A DNA stretch of 64,000 nt from the NCBI RefSeq assembly GCF_017313105.1, contig NZ_JAFLND010000001.1, positions 1,329,500-1,393,499 of the forward strand, in the 5' to 3' direction. Source of the stretch: [Muricauda] lutisoli (nom. illeg.). GTDB lineage: Bacteria > Bacteroidota > Bacteroidia > Flavobacteriales > Flavobacteriaceae. The translations under genes and the position numbers were made by a program. Positions 25,673 to 35,180 of this stretch are shown here, piece by piece. Numbering within the stretch: position 1 is the stretch's first letter; the number at the start of each line of letters is the position of its first letter. The notes beneath the pieces are model-generated. The model made no database searches. It saw nothing but the letters and a program-made list of their open reading frames with translations, and was not told where the DNA came from.

Positions 25673-26773
25673 GTGTTAAGAAAAAGATTATACCACATTG
25701 ACCTACTGCGCTTCCTTGCAGCACTCTATGTATTGTTTTATCACTACTGCTTTAGAGGATATTCAAAGGATAATTTGTCTTTAGTTCGGTTTGAGCCTTT
25801 TGAAGAGCTTTCTAAATATGGTTACCTCGGTGTAGATTTGTTTTTCATAATCAGCGGGTTCGTAATACTCATGACAGCCTTAAATTCGAATCTCACCAAA
25901 TTTATGATTTCCCGTTTTAGTAGACTTTACCCGGCATATTGGATTTGCCTTTTGATTACTTTGATAGTTCTATTTTTTTGGGGGGCACCAGAGCGCTTAT
26001 TATCAACAAAAGAAATTTTGCTGAACCTCACTATGTTTCATGGTTTTTTTGGAATACCCCATGTTGATGGAGTTTATTGGTCCTTAATAATTGAACTCAA
26101 ATTTTATATTTTAATTGGGGTTATTTTATTCTTCAATTTGATTAAATATATAAGGGTTTTTGCTATAGCTCTTTTGGGCATTGCTGCCCTACAATTGGTC
26201 GTTCCCTTTGGAAAGGCTTACTTTCCATTAAAGTTGCTATATTTTATCACCTTTCCACAATGGAGTTCGTACTTTGTCGCGGGAATGTTCTTCTTTCTCA
26301 TTTATAAAGAAGGCTTTAAATGGAAATATTTTGTTTTCTTAATCTGTTGCTACTTGATTTCTTTACAATATGCTTTTGTGAAGGTTGATCATCTTAATGA
26401 AGCCTATGTTCATCATTTTTCCTACTTAACAGTTTCATTCTTTATCACAACATTTTACATTCTATTTTATCTGATTAGTGTTGAAAAGTTAAACTTTTTA
26501 AATAAAAAATATTTTTTGACCTTAGGAGCTATAACCTACCCGCTTTATCTGATTCATCAAAATATTGGCTATACTATATTGAACCAATTTTCACCCTACC
26601 TAAACAAATGGATATTACTTGTTTCTTTGATTTCACTAATGATAGTTTTATCCCTTTTTATACACAAGGTTTTCGAAAAACCTTTGGGCAGTTACTTCCG
26701 TAACAAACTAAAAGAAAGTAGATTTGTACTCCATTTTCAATCAAAATTAAACACTATTTACACCAAAGCTTAA
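25673..26773 (+). CDS. Acyltransferase family 3 (OafA/YrhL-like) membrane O-acyltransferase
   Basis: A 366-residue protein with about ten transmembrane helices. The family signature is RLYHIDLLRFLAALYVLFYHY, holding the essential His and the R/K-x10-H arrangement, and GYLGVDLFFIISGFVI follows. These enzymes move acyl groups, usually acetyl, across the membrane onto lipid-linked or exported glycans. The start is a GTG at 25673; upstream in-frame sequence reaches a stop without an ATG. It ends 1 nt before the epimerase gene, so the two are co-transcribed. Acceptor sugar unknown. Confidence 0.92.
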   Translation: MLRKRLYHIDLLRFLAALYVLFYHYCFRGYSKDNLSLVRFEPFEELSKYGYLGVDLFFIISGFVILMTALNSNLTKFMISRFSRLYPAYWICLLITLIVLFFWGAPERLLSTKEILLNLTMFHGFFGIPHVDGVYWSLIIELKFYILIGVILFFNLIKYIRVFAIALLGIAALQLVVPFGKAYFPLKLLYFITFPQWSSYFVAGMFFFLIYKEGFKWKYFVFLICCYLISLQYAFVKVDHLNEAYVHHFSYLTVSFFITTFYILFYLISVEKLNFLNKKYFLTLGAITYPLYLIHQNIGYTILNQFSPYLNKWILLVSLISLMIVLSLFIHKVFEKPLGSYFRNKLKESRFVLHFQSKLNTIYTKA

Positions 26774-26774
26774 T

Positions 26775-27815
26775 ATGAAAATTCTAGTTACCGGTGCCGC
26801 CGGTTTTATTGGGTTCCATGTATCTTGTAAATTGACAGACCTAGGACATGAGGTAATCGGCCTTGATAATATCAATGATTATTATGATGTAAACCTCAAG
26901 TATGCCAGACTGGGAGTGCTGGGTATTGACAAAGAAGATGCCTCAAAAGAAGGTATGCTGACCACAAGCACCAAAAAGACCAAATTTAGTTTTGTTAAAA
27001 TGGATCTGTCGGACCGCGACAAGTTATCCGAACTATTTAAACAGGAAAAATTTGACGTAGTGTGCAACCTTGCGGCACAGGCTGGTGTGCGATATAGTCT
27101 TGAAAATCCCGAGGCCTATGTGGACAGTAATATAGTAGGGTTTTTAAATATTCTAGAAGGTTGTCGACACAATAAGGTAAAGCACTTGGTATATGCAAGT
27201 AGTTCAAGTGTTTATGGCCTAAACAAAAAAATACCGTTTGAGACTACGGATGCTGTAGATCATCCTGTGAGTTTGTATGCCGCTTCCAAAAAAAGCAACG
27301 AATTAATGGCACACACCTACAGCCATCTTTATGGCTTCGCAACTACCGGTCTTCGTTTTTTCACCGTTTACGGTCCATGGGGCAGGCCGGACATGGCAAT
27401 GTTTCTATTCACCAAAGCAATTTTAAATGGTGATTCGATCAAGGTTTTCAACCATGGTAAACTGGAGAGGGATTTCACCTACATTGATGATATTACAGAA
27501 GGTGTAGTGCGAATTATTGAAGCCGATGTTTCAGAAAGAAAAAACAAGAATCAACTTTATAAACTTTATAATATCGGCAATAATAGTTCCGTAAAATTAT
27601 TGGACTTTATTGAAGAAATTGAAAAAAGCCTTGGTATAAAGGCCAAAAGGAACAATTTACCAATGCAGCCTGGGGATGTAGAGAAAACATGGGCCAACGT
27701 TGATGATTTGATCAAGGATTACGATTACAGACCCAATACTCCAATTAGAGAAGGTGTCAAAAAATTTATTGATTGGTACAAACAATTTTACCATCCGGAA
27801 AAAGCAATATCATAA
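26775..27815 (+). CDS. UDP-glucuronate 4-epimerase
   Basis: A 346-residue SDR enzyme interconverting UDP-GlcA and UDP-GalA. The NAD motif is GAAGFIG (residues 7-13). The catalytic Ser region is YASSSSVYG and the Tyr/Lys are in YAASKKS (about 168-172). Subfamily marks are the DNINDYYD segment, AQAGVRYSLENPEAYVDSN, and RFFTVYGPWGRPDMAM. The neighbouring ugd gene makes UDP-GlcA, so the pair supplies UDP-GalA. The family assignment is firm; the direction of use is inferred. Confidence 0.92.
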   Translation: MKILVTGAAGFIGFHVSCKLTDLGHEVIGLDNINDYYDVNLKYARLGVLGIDKEDASKEGMLTTSTKKTKFSFVKMDLSDRDKLSELFKQEKFDVVCNLAAQAGVRYSLENPEAYVDSNIVGFLNILEGCRHNKVKHLVYASSSSVYGLNKKIPFETTDAVDHPVSLYAASKKSNELMAHTYSHLYGFATTGLRFFTVYGPWGRPDMAMFLFTKAILNGDSIKVFNHGKLERDFTYIDDITEGVVRIIEADVSERKNKNQLYKLYNIGNNSSVKLLDFIEEIEKSLGIKAKRNNLPMQPGDVEKTWANVDDLIKDYDYRPNTPIREGVKKFIDWYKQFYHPEKAIS

Positions 27816-27891
27816 TTTCGCTGTTATTGCGTTTAGACTTAAATACTTGTCCATATCGATTATTAATAAAACGTATTAAATAAAATCAAAC

Positions 27892-29223
27892 ATGAATTTA
27901 ACAGTAATTGGCACTGGATATGTAGGCCTAGTGAGTGGAACCTGCTTTGCCGAAATGGGAAACACGGTAACCTGCATAGATGTTGATGAAAACAAAATAG
28001 AAGGACTGAAAAAAGGAGTTATACCAATTTACGAACCAGGTTTGGAACCCATGGTAAATCGAAATATTGATAATAACACCCTGCTTTTCAGTACTAGTTT
28101 AAAAGATAATCTGGAAAATTGTGACGTTGCTTTTATCGCCGTTGGAACTCCTATGGGAGAAGATGGTTCGGCTGATCTCAAGTATGTCCTACAGGTTGCC
28201 AAAGAAATTGGCGAACATATGTCCACTCCGCTTATTGTGGTCGATAAATCAACTGTTCCAGTCGGTACAGCGGATAAGGTCAAAAAAACGATATCGGACG
28301 AATTGAAAAAAAGAAACGTGGAAATTGAATTCCATGTGGTTTCCAACCCTGAGTTTTTAAAGGAAGGGGATGCTATTAATGATTTCTTGAAACCTGACCG
28401 TGTGGTTGTTGGCTCCGACGATGAAGCTGCGACCAAAAAAATGCGTTCCCTATATTCACCCTTCTTCAGAAGTAGTATGGATCGCCTGATTACTATGGAT
28501 GTTAGATCTGCTGAAATGACAAAATATGTGGCCAATGCCATGTTGGCAACCAAAATCTCTTTTATGAATGAGATTTCAAATATATGTGAATTGGTGGATG
28601 CCGATGTAAATAAGGTTCGTATTGGAATTGGCTCGGACAGCCGAATTGGCTATAGTTTCATTTACCCAGGAAGTGGTTATGGAGGATCTTGTTTTCCAAA
28701 AGATGTCAAAGCACTAAAGCGGACTGCGGAAGAGCACGGATATACCCCAGAACTTATAAAGGCTGTGGAAGATGTCAATGATCGCCAAAAATTTGTCATC
28801 GCCAAAAAGGTAGTCGATAAATATGGTGAAGATCTCAAAGGAAAAACATTTGCCGTTTGGGGTCTTGCATTCAAACCAGGTACTGATGATATGCGTGAGG
28901 CACCTGCCATATACATTATAAAAGAATTGGTCAAAAGGGGAGCTGTAATCAATGCCTATGACCCAAAGGCCATGGAGGAAGCAAAACATTTTTACCTTAA
29001 AGACACCCCCAATATAAATTACTTCACGGCAAAATACGCAGCCTTGGAAGGAGCAGATGCGATGATATTGCTAACAGAATGGAAAGAGTTCAGGGCACCT
29101 GATTTTGGTGAATTACAAAAACTGTTAAAGTCACCAGTTATTTTTGATGGTAGAAACCAGTACGATGATGAAAAATTAGACTCCATGGGATTCGAATATT
29201 TCCAGATTGGAAAGAAAGCATAG
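27892..29223 (+). CDS. ugd: UDP-glucose 6-dehydrogenase
   Basis: A 443-residue enzyme that oxidises UDP-glucose to UDP-glucuronate with two NAD molecules. The NAD fold begins LTVIGTGYVGLVSGTC. The catalytic Cys267 lies in SGYGGSCFPKDV. Other family landmarks are STVPVGTADKV, NPEFLKEGDAINDF and the C-terminal FAVWGLAFKPGTDDMREAP. Its product feeds the epimerase 76 nt upstream in the same direction. A strong terminator follows, closing this transcript. Confidence 0.97.
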   Translation: MNLTVIGTGYVGLVSGTCFAEMGNTVTCIDVDENKIEGLKKGVIPIYEPGLEPMVNRNIDNNTLLFSTSLKDNLENCDVAFIAVGTPMGEDGSADLKYVLQVAKEIGEHMSTPLIVVDKSTVPVGTADKVKKTISDELKKRNVEIEFHVVSNPEFLKEGDAINDFLKPDRVVVGSDDEAATKKMRSLYSPFFRSSMDRLITMDVRSAEMTKYVANAMLATKISFMNEISNICELVDADVNKVRIGIGSDSRIGYSFIYPGSGYGGSCFPKDVKALKRTAEEHGYTPELIKAVEDVNDRQKFVIAKKVVDKYGEDLKGKTFAVWGLAFKPGTDDMREAPAIYIIKELVKRGAVINAYDPKAMEEAKHFYLKDTPNINYFTAKYAALEGADAMILLTEWKEFRAPDFGELQKLLKSPVIFDGRNQYDDEKLDSMGFEYFQIGKKA

Positions 29224-29242
29224 GACATAAAAAGAACAATAT

Positions 29243-29279
29243 AAAGTTTGGTTTGGATAAATCCAAGCCAAACTTTTTT
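29243..29279 (+). terminator. Rho-independent terminator after ugd
   Basis: A 15-bp stem (29243-29257 with 29262-29276, one G-U pair) and a TAAA loop run into a TTTTTT tail. Confidence 0.9.
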
Positions 29280-29500
29280 GTCTTTAAAACCCGATTTAAA
29301 TAGAAAATGACTTTGGAAATCTATTTTTACCACTTTTCAAGTCTACTACTATTTTGATGCCTTTTTAAAGAAGATTCCAAAGCCAGAACAAAAATTTCGG
29401 GATGTTACAACGATAAAAAATGACCTTTTACAATATTTTTTAGACTTTAAAATGTCTTTTACCCATCTTGCATGGACAAAATTGTTGAATCCCCAAAACA

Positions 29501-30610
29501 ATGAATAAAGCCAAGATTGCTTTTGTTATACCATCTTTAAGATCTGGAGGTGCTGAAAGAGTAGTATCCACATTATCAAATACACTTTCTAATGAATATG
29601 AAGTGCATATCATTTGCTTGGTAAGGACCATACCTTTTTATAAAATTCATAAAGGCGTCACTATACATTATTGCTTAGAAGAAAATAATAATAGTACTGG
29701 GATTGTTTCAGCAGTTGCAAATAATTTAAAACTGGTAAGAAAATTAATTACAATCATCAAACAGAACGGCATTCAGATACTGTTAGGATTTATCACTTCT
29801 GCCAATATACTTTCAATTATATCGGGAAAACTATGTGGCATACCTGTCATAATAAGTGAAAGAAACAATCCTAAGAATGACAGGATACCTAGCATGTGGA
29901 AAAAGCTTAGGGACTGGTTCTATCCTTATGCCAATTGGCTTGTTGTTCAAACGGAGGACACAAAAAAGTTTTATCAAGAAAAATTGAACATTAAAAGGCA
30001 GACGGTTATATCGAATCCAATTTCAACTGATTTTAAAGTTGAATTGGTTACTGCTTTAAAACAACCCTCAAAAGAAAACATCATCCTCAATGTTGGTAGG
30101 TTGCACCCTCAAAAAGCCCAGGATGTACTGATAGAAGCATTTTCAAAAACCAACAATAACAATTGGCAACTTCATTTGGTGGGAGAAGGTGAAAGAAGAA
30201 AAGAATTAGAGAGCCTTATTTCCAATTTAAACCTTCAAAAAAAAGTTCATCTTGTTGGTAGGGTTGAAGAAATTCAGAAGGTATATGACCGTGCTAAAAT
30301 TTTTGCTTTCAGTTCAATTTATGAAGGCTTCCCGAATGCATTGATAGAAGCCATGTATTTTGGTTTGGCATGTGTATCCACAAATTGTCCCACAGGCCCT
30401 TCCGAATTAATCGAAAATGGTGAAAATGGGTATTTAATAAATGTAAATGATACTTCGGCTTTAACCAAGAAACTCAATGTTTTAATGGAAAGCGAAGAAA
30501 TTAGAATTTCTTTTGGACAAAAAGCACAAGAAAAAGTTTCTAAATTCAATGCAGAAAATATTGCACAGGAATGGTCCCATATAATTAATCATTGTTTAAA
30601 TATCCAATAA
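29501..30610 (+). CDS. GT4-family glycosyltransferase
   Basis: A 369-residue GT-B fold enzyme. The N-terminal domain begins KIAFVIPSLRSGGAERVV, the acceptor-side glycine-rich loop. The C-terminal domain has ILNVGRLHPQKAQDVLIEAF and the E-x7-E nucleotide-binding motif in YEGFPNALIEAM, followed by GLACVSTNCPTGPSELI. It adds one sugar to the lipid-linked repeat unit at the cytoplasmic face. The donor cannot be told. It lies 277 nt after ugd, behind a terminator, so it has its own promoter. The flippase gene starts 4 nt downstream. Confidence 0.93.
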   Translation: MNKAKIAFVIPSLRSGGAERVVSTLSNTLSNEYEVHIICLVRTIPFYKIHKGVTIHYCLEENNNSTGIVSAVANNLKLVRKLITIIKQNGIQILLGFITSANILSIISGKLCGIPVIISERNNPKNDRIPSMWKKLRDWFYPYANWLVVQTEDTKKFYQEKLNIKRQTVISNPISTDFKVELVTALKQPSKENIILNVGRLHPQKAQDVLIEAFSKTNNNNWQLHLVGEGERRKELESLISNLNLQKKVHLVGRVEEIQKVYDRAKIFAFSSIYEGFPNALIEAMYFGLACVSTNCPTGPSELIENGENGYLINVNDTSALTKKLNVLMESEEIRISFGQKAQEKVSKFNAENIAQEWSHIINHCLNIQ

Positions 30611-30614
30611 GGTT

Positions 30615-31961
30615 GTGCTTTCTACGCTAGTAAATAAAATTCAGGGACTCTTAAAAAACAAGGTAATTGGCAACATATTGATTGTTGGTTCCGTTACTTT
30701 GTTCATTAAGGGATTGGGGTTTTATAAGGAAACATTGGTAGCTTCAAATTTTGGGCTTTCAATGATTCTCGATACATTTTTTATCGCCTTTTTGATTCCG
30801 GGGTTTATCCAAAATGTTTTCTTACAATCTTTCAACACAGTTTTCATCCCAAACTATATATCTGAAACGAAATCAGAAAACAACAATATTGGTTCTTTTC
30901 AAGCAATGGGGTTTGTTACTTCCATATTAGCGGCCACCCTGTTCTCTCTTGTTGCCATACTAGGCACTGATATTTATCTTGAAGCCTTTTTCCCAGGAAA
31001 AGAGGATTTTTATTACGATTTGGTTAAGAGCCAATTTTACATTATTCTTCCCAGTTTATACTTCTGGGGATTATCTTCAATTCTTGCCTCCCTTTTAAAT
31101 ATAAATAATGAATTTGCATATTCTTCTTTTCGTGGGGTTTTTATAGCGATTACGACTATTGTGGCCTTGCTTTTTTTTAGAGAAACTTTAGGGGATATGT
31201 TGTTGGCTATAAGTACACTAATTGGTTCCTTTTTTGGTTTTATATATCTATTGATCATATGTTTGCGCAAAAATATTATTAAACTATCCTCCCCAGATTT
31301 TAGAAGCCGAAACGCAATTATCATGTTTAAACAAATCCCCGCAAAAATAACATCAAGTACTTTTGCTGGTTTGCATGGGGTTGTCGATCAATTTTTTGCT
31401 GCACAATTAGCAATAGGATCCATTGCTGCTTTAAATTATGCTCTAAAAATTCCAGCTTTTGCTATTGGGATCCTCGTAATAGCCATGAACAATGTATTAC
31501 TGCCATACTTTTCCAAATCGGTATTGGAAAATCGTGAAAAGGCATTCGAACAACTATTTAAAATTCTTAAAATAATCTTTGCAATAAGTACGGTAATTGC
31601 TGTTGCGGGAATCCTTACTTCAGATTTTTTTGTGTCCCTCTTTTTTGAAAGAAACGAATTCACTTCTGAAGATTCCATTTTAGTATCTGGATTACAAAAA
31701 ATCATATTGATTTACATTCCTTTTAAGATATCAGGAATGCTGTTGGTTAATTTTTTAACTAGTATCAATAAAAATTCCTACATGGCAATAGTTTCGTTTG
31801 TTAGTATTGTCCTGAATGTTATATTGAATTTTATTTTAGTGAAACCATATGGAGTGTTCGGAATAGCAATAGCAACTACTGTTGTGGTAATCTTGAGAAA
31901 TCTAATTCTTTTTTACTTTACCAAGGTACAGAAAAACAAGGCTTATAATATTGAATCATAA
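30615..31961 (+). CDS. MurJ/Wzx-type lipid-linked oligosaccharide flippase
   Basis: A 448-residue protein with 12 or so transmembrane helices of the MOP/MVF superfamily. The N-terminal block, ILIVGSVTLFIKGLGFYKE then LVASNFGLSMILDTFFIAFLIPGFI, resembles MurJ. Its place between a glycosyltransferase and a polymerase argues for a Wzx role, moving the finished repeat unit across the inner membrane. A GTG at 30615 is the start; the overlapping TTG at 30613 is out of frame. It is translationally close (4 nt) to the glycosyltransferase gene. Housekeeping MurJ cannot be excluded. Confidence 0.87.
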   Translation: MLSTLVNKIQGLLKNKVIGNILIVGSVTLFIKGLGFYKETLVASNFGLSMILDTFFIAFLIPGFIQNVFLQSFNTVFIPNYISETKSENNNIGSFQAMGFVTSILAATLFSLVAILGTDIYLEAFFPGKEDFYYDLVKSQFYIILPSLYFWGLSSILASLLNINNEFAYSSFRGVFIAITTIVALLFFRETLGDMLLAISTLIGSFFGFIYLLIICLRKNIIKLSSPDFRSRNAIIMFKQIPAKITSSTFAGLHGVVDQFFAAQLAIGSIAALNYALKIPAFAIGILVIAMNNVLLPYFSKSVLENREKAFEQLFKILKIIFAISTVIAVAGILTSDFFVSLFFERNEFTSEDSILVSGLQKIILIYIPFKISGMLLVNFLTSINKNSYMAIVSFVSIVLNVILNFILVKPYGVFGIAIATTVVVILRNLILFYFTKVQKNKAYNIES

Positions 31962-32347
31962 AATCTTAGCTTTGCCCAAATTCTCTAATACCAAAAAACC
32001 TGTTTAATCTAAGTGAAATTTTCAAACTCAACTGTCCACCTCTCATCAATTTGATGATTTTAGAAAGGTTGTTCAATTACTTATAATGTATCATTGAAAA
32101 ACACGTATAAATCGAACGAATAAATGTATTTCAAGAAGAATGCATTGTTCCCAAAGTTATTTCCATAATGGTTTTTTAATAATTGAATTGAATCTCTTAT
32201 CAATTTTTTATTACCATTTAACTCTTTTAATTCTTTAATTTTTCTTATCAACTTAGTTTTGTGTAATATATATCTAGACTGTGTCAATAAAAAAAACAGT
32301 AAACACCATTATTTTTGAATATTAATTAGTTACTTCATAATGTAACT
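31962..32347. other. AT-rich intergenic region before the polymerase gene
   Basis: A 386-nt gap with no credible gene. A -7-like TAGCTTTG lies at 31967-31974, too far from the next start to be convincing. A short minus-strand frame of 68 codons at 32081-32287 has no recognisable features. Confidence 0.55.
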
Positions 32348-33547
32348 ATGTTAATATTCGAAAAGTACTGCTTGGAAATTATGTTATTGAAGATTATAAA
32401 ATTGCTTGCCTTATTCTTGTTGTTATGCAACATACCGAGTTACATGTTGGAATATTTTGGGCCAAAATTTGGCTCGATCAGTAGTTATCTTACATCTTTA
32501 CTTTTAATAATCTTCTTTTTTTTCACAAAAAAGAGCAAACCTTTATATCCTTTTATATACCTAGGTCTACTATATTTCGCCTTCGCATCTTTTAATTATA
32601 CAGATCCCGATATAAACAATTTTTTTTTAAAAGAATTGATCAGGTTTATGGTAGTTGTCATATGTGGAGCGGAATTAGCTAGAAGTTCAAAGTATAAAGA
32701 ACTATATTTTATTCTTTTAATAGGTGCAATTAGTATTATTGTGAATGCCCTAATTTTTCCAACTGCGCAAGCAGGACATTTTCAGGAAAACTACGGGAGA
32801 TTCAGTGGTTTTTATTTAAATCCAAATACAGCTGGCAGTATTTGCTTAGTTGGTTTCGCAATATCTTTTTCCATAGCTAATCGAAATTTAAAATTAATAG
32901 GTCAATTTTTATTGACCCTGGCCGGTATACTTACTTTTTCCAGAACATTCATTTTGATTTGGGTGATTATTAATTTGTTTGCTATACTCCAAAGTAAAAA
33001 AAACCTATTACTTCCTTTGGTTGGGACAATAGTGCTAATATTGATTTTTACATTTTCAAACAAACTCACCCTGAACGCAGAACGTTTTACTGCATTGAAA
33101 AGCATCTTTGGAAGCGAACAAGTTGACTCCAAAACAATTAATGAAGACTCGAGAACCCACACTTGGTCTTTATATTATGACAAGATTATGGACCGTCCTT
33201 TTTTTGGCAACGGATGGCGAAAATTTTCAGGAAGACCAGGTGGCTTGCCCGGTGTTCACAATACTTATTTATTAGTAATAGGAGAAGCTGGTTTTATACC
33301 CTTTTTTATTCTACTGGGCATTTATATATTTTTATTAGTTAAAAGTTTAAGAGGATTTAAGATTAGACCCGAATTATTTTATATAAGTTTAGTAATTTCT
33401 CTCACTTTAATGGCTTCTCATACGTACTTTTCCAATTTTTATTTAATTTTTCTTTCGATGTTCGTTTTTGCAGAATTGATCAAATCCCCCCACAATTCTT
33501 TGGTTTCAAATACGAATGATGATACCATTTCAATTAGCACTATATAA
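32348..33547 (+). CDS. O-antigen ligase/polymerase-like (Wzy-type) membrane protein
   Basis: A 399-residue very hydrophobic protein with about ten transmembrane helices. A large periplasmic loop before the last helices contains RTHTWSLYYDKIMDRPFFGNG and PGVHNTYLLVIGEAGFI, typical of Wzy_C/O-antigen ligase members. GRFSGFYLNPNTAGS in the middle matches the family's central loop. It should polymerise flipped repeat units. An ATG at 32348 is used; a second ATG at 32381 could be the true start, since neither has a clear ribosome site. Confidence 0.9.
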   Translation: MLIFEKYCLEIMLLKIIKLLALFLLLCNIPSYMLEYFGPKFGSISSYLTSLLLIIFFFFTKKSKPLYPFIYLGLLYFAFASFNYTDPDINNFFLKELIRFMVVVICGAELARSSKYKELYFILLIGAISIIVNALIFPTAQAGHFQENYGRFSGFYLNPNTAGSICLVGFAISFSIANRNLKLIGQFLLTLAGILTFSRTFILIWVIINLFAILQSKKNLLLPLVGTIVLILIFTFSNKLTLNAERFTALKSIFGSEQVDSKTINEDSRTHTWSLYYDKIMDRPFFGNGWRKFSGRPGGLPGVHNTYLLVIGEAGFIPFFILLGIYIFLLVKSLRGFKIRPELFYISLVISLTLMASHTYFSNFYLIFLSMFVFAELIKSPHNSLVSNTNDDTISISTI

Positions 33548-33700
33548 CCATACTGAAAAGCATAATAAACAATTAAATATCATGGCAGATATTCCAAATT
33601 CTATTTTAGTTTGCTCTAAAATCTCCCGGAATTAAACATGAAGTTGATACTAAATTTAAAAAATACAAGTTAGTTAAGATATATTTTTTCGTCCTCAACT

Positions 33701-34633
33701 ATGAAAAACTTTTATAAAAAATTTATTCGAAATACATATTTGGCCAAGTTTATCCGTAACATCTATTATTGGCTGAAACAAAGGCTAGTTCCTGAAAAAA
33801 TATACACTATACACAGGCATAAAAAAAGAATGGGGAAATCACCGGATCTAAATGACCCAAAGACATTGAATGAAAAAATAGTCTGGTTAAAGCTTAATGA
33901 CCGCACCCCTTTGCATACAAAATGTGCTGATAAATATGCAGTTCGTGAATATGTTAGCGAAAAAATTAGCGATGATTATTTGGTTCCGCTCTATTACCAT
34001 ACCGTAAATGTCAAAGATATAGTACCTAAAAATTTACCTGCACCACCATATATTATTAAAACCAACCATGATAGCGGAGGAGGTATTTTTGTTTATGATA
34101 CATTACAAATTGATTGGGACCAAGTTCAAAAAAGTTTAAAAAAGCGCTTAAAACATAATTATTATTGGGAATCCAAAGAATGGCAATATAAGAACATAAA
34201 GCCTAGAGTAATCGTTGAAAAATTGTTGCTTACTGAAGCAGGAAAAATACCTTTTGATTATAAGCTCCATTGCTTTAATGGTAAAGTTATCACCATACAG
34301 GTTGATATGAACAGGGGTACGGAGAATCATTTTCGAAATTGGTACGACATTAACTGGAATAGGGAACCTTTCAAATGGACCGCGATAAAAGACGGCAAAA
34401 AAACAGATCCTAGCGATTATGATATAGAAAGACCATCTACATTGGAGGAGATGATTAGACTGTCCGAGTTATTGGCAGCACCTTTTTGCTATGTTCGTGT
34501 AGATTGGTACGATGTTGATGGCCAATTATACTTTGGTGAACTTACCTTTCATCATGATGGAGGTAATAGCCCCATAGAACCAAGTGAATGGGATTTAAAA
34601 TTGGGTGAAAAACTTAATTTAATCAAGCATTAA
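33701..34633 (+). CDS. TupA-like ATP-grasp protein of the polysaccharide locus
   Basis: A 310-residue protein of the ATPgrasp_TupA type, related to the teichuronopeptide synthesis protein TupA. Key segments are the PKTLNEKIVWLKLND start block, CADKYAVREYV, YIIKTNHDSGGGIFVYD (nucleotide-binding loop), FDYKLHCFNGK and the end block YFGELTFHHDGGNSP. ATP-grasp enzymes make amide or peptide bonds, so it may attach an amino acid to a uronic acid; this link is inference from TupA. It lies alone between two AT-rich gaps. Confidence 0.85.
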   Translation: MKNFYKKFIRNTYLAKFIRNIYYWLKQRLVPEKIYTIHRHKKRMGKSPDLNDPKTLNEKIVWLKLNDRTPLHTKCADKYAVREYVSEKISDDYLVPLYYHTVNVKDIVPKNLPAPPYIIKTNHDSGGGIFVYDTLQIDWDQVQKSLKKRLKHNYYWESKEWQYKNIKPRVIVEKLLLTEAGKIPFDYKLHCFNGKVITIQVDMNRGTENHFRNWYDINWNREPFKWTAIKDGKKTDPSDYDIERPSTLEEMIRLSELLAAPFCYVRVDWYDVDGQLYFGELTFHHDGGNSPIEPSEWDLKLGEKLNLIKH

Positions 34634-35180
34634 CCATTCAGGCAATCTAATTTTCTTTCTTAAACTTGATTAATTAAAGTGTATTTTGGCTTCCCAAGTT
34701 AATACAGTTTATTCAAGAGGATATAAGTTATAAAATTGAATGCTAATTGATTTAGGTCAATTTACAAAACCATCATGATTCATTAAATGAGATACATTTA
34801 TTTATTATATCGAATATCCGTAACGCTTTAATAAAACGAAAGAATAATTTACCCTATCTCAAATTAGCCATTCCCTATCAAGATTTAAATACTTCTCTGA
34901 TATCATTGGGGGAATGAATTAAATTCAGTTACTCTACAGGATAACTAAATTTTTCTTCAAAATGGGTTCAAATACCGACAATTCTTTCAACCCACTTATA
35001 CCTTAATCATTTGATCAGTTTTATTTAACTTGATCTTAACTACTTTGTTTGAAAATGTTAAAGAAATATGTATTTCATCGAATAAAAAATTCATTAACAT
35101 CCACAATTCAATCTTCGGCGTAAGTACCTTCATTAAAAAAGATGTATTTCATCGAAAAAAAATAGTGTTTTACCGATTTT
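34634..35180. other. AT-rich intergenic region upstream of the lyase gene
   Basis: A 547-nt gap without a supported gene. Its only clear structure is the 15-nt direct repeat near the lyase start, listed separately. The base composition is very low in G and C, as in other gaps of the variable locus. Confidence 0.55.
35068..35156 (+). repeat. 15-nt direct repeat in the lyase leader
   Basis: ATGTATTTCATCGAA occurs exactly at 35068-35082 and again at 35142-35156, each followed by an A/T-rich run. The two copies start 74 nt apart, or seven helical turns, just before the lyase ATG at 35181. They may be a pair of operator sites or a local duplication. Confidence 0.7.

Noticed and set aside
28029..28553. 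A 174-codon minus-strand frame opposite ugd
   Set aside because: Antisense to a highly conserved gene, serine/threonine-rich composition typical of shadow frames.
30615..31961. Calling the flippase the housekeeping murJ
   Set aside because: Sequence looks MurJ-like, but the setting between a glycosyltransferase and a polymerase favours a Wzx role; the question stays open without a genome-wide search.
32081..32287. A 68-codon minus-strand frame in the gap before the polymerase gene
   Set aside because: No similarity, no promoter, AT-rich low-complexity composition. Cannot be excluded fully but not supported.
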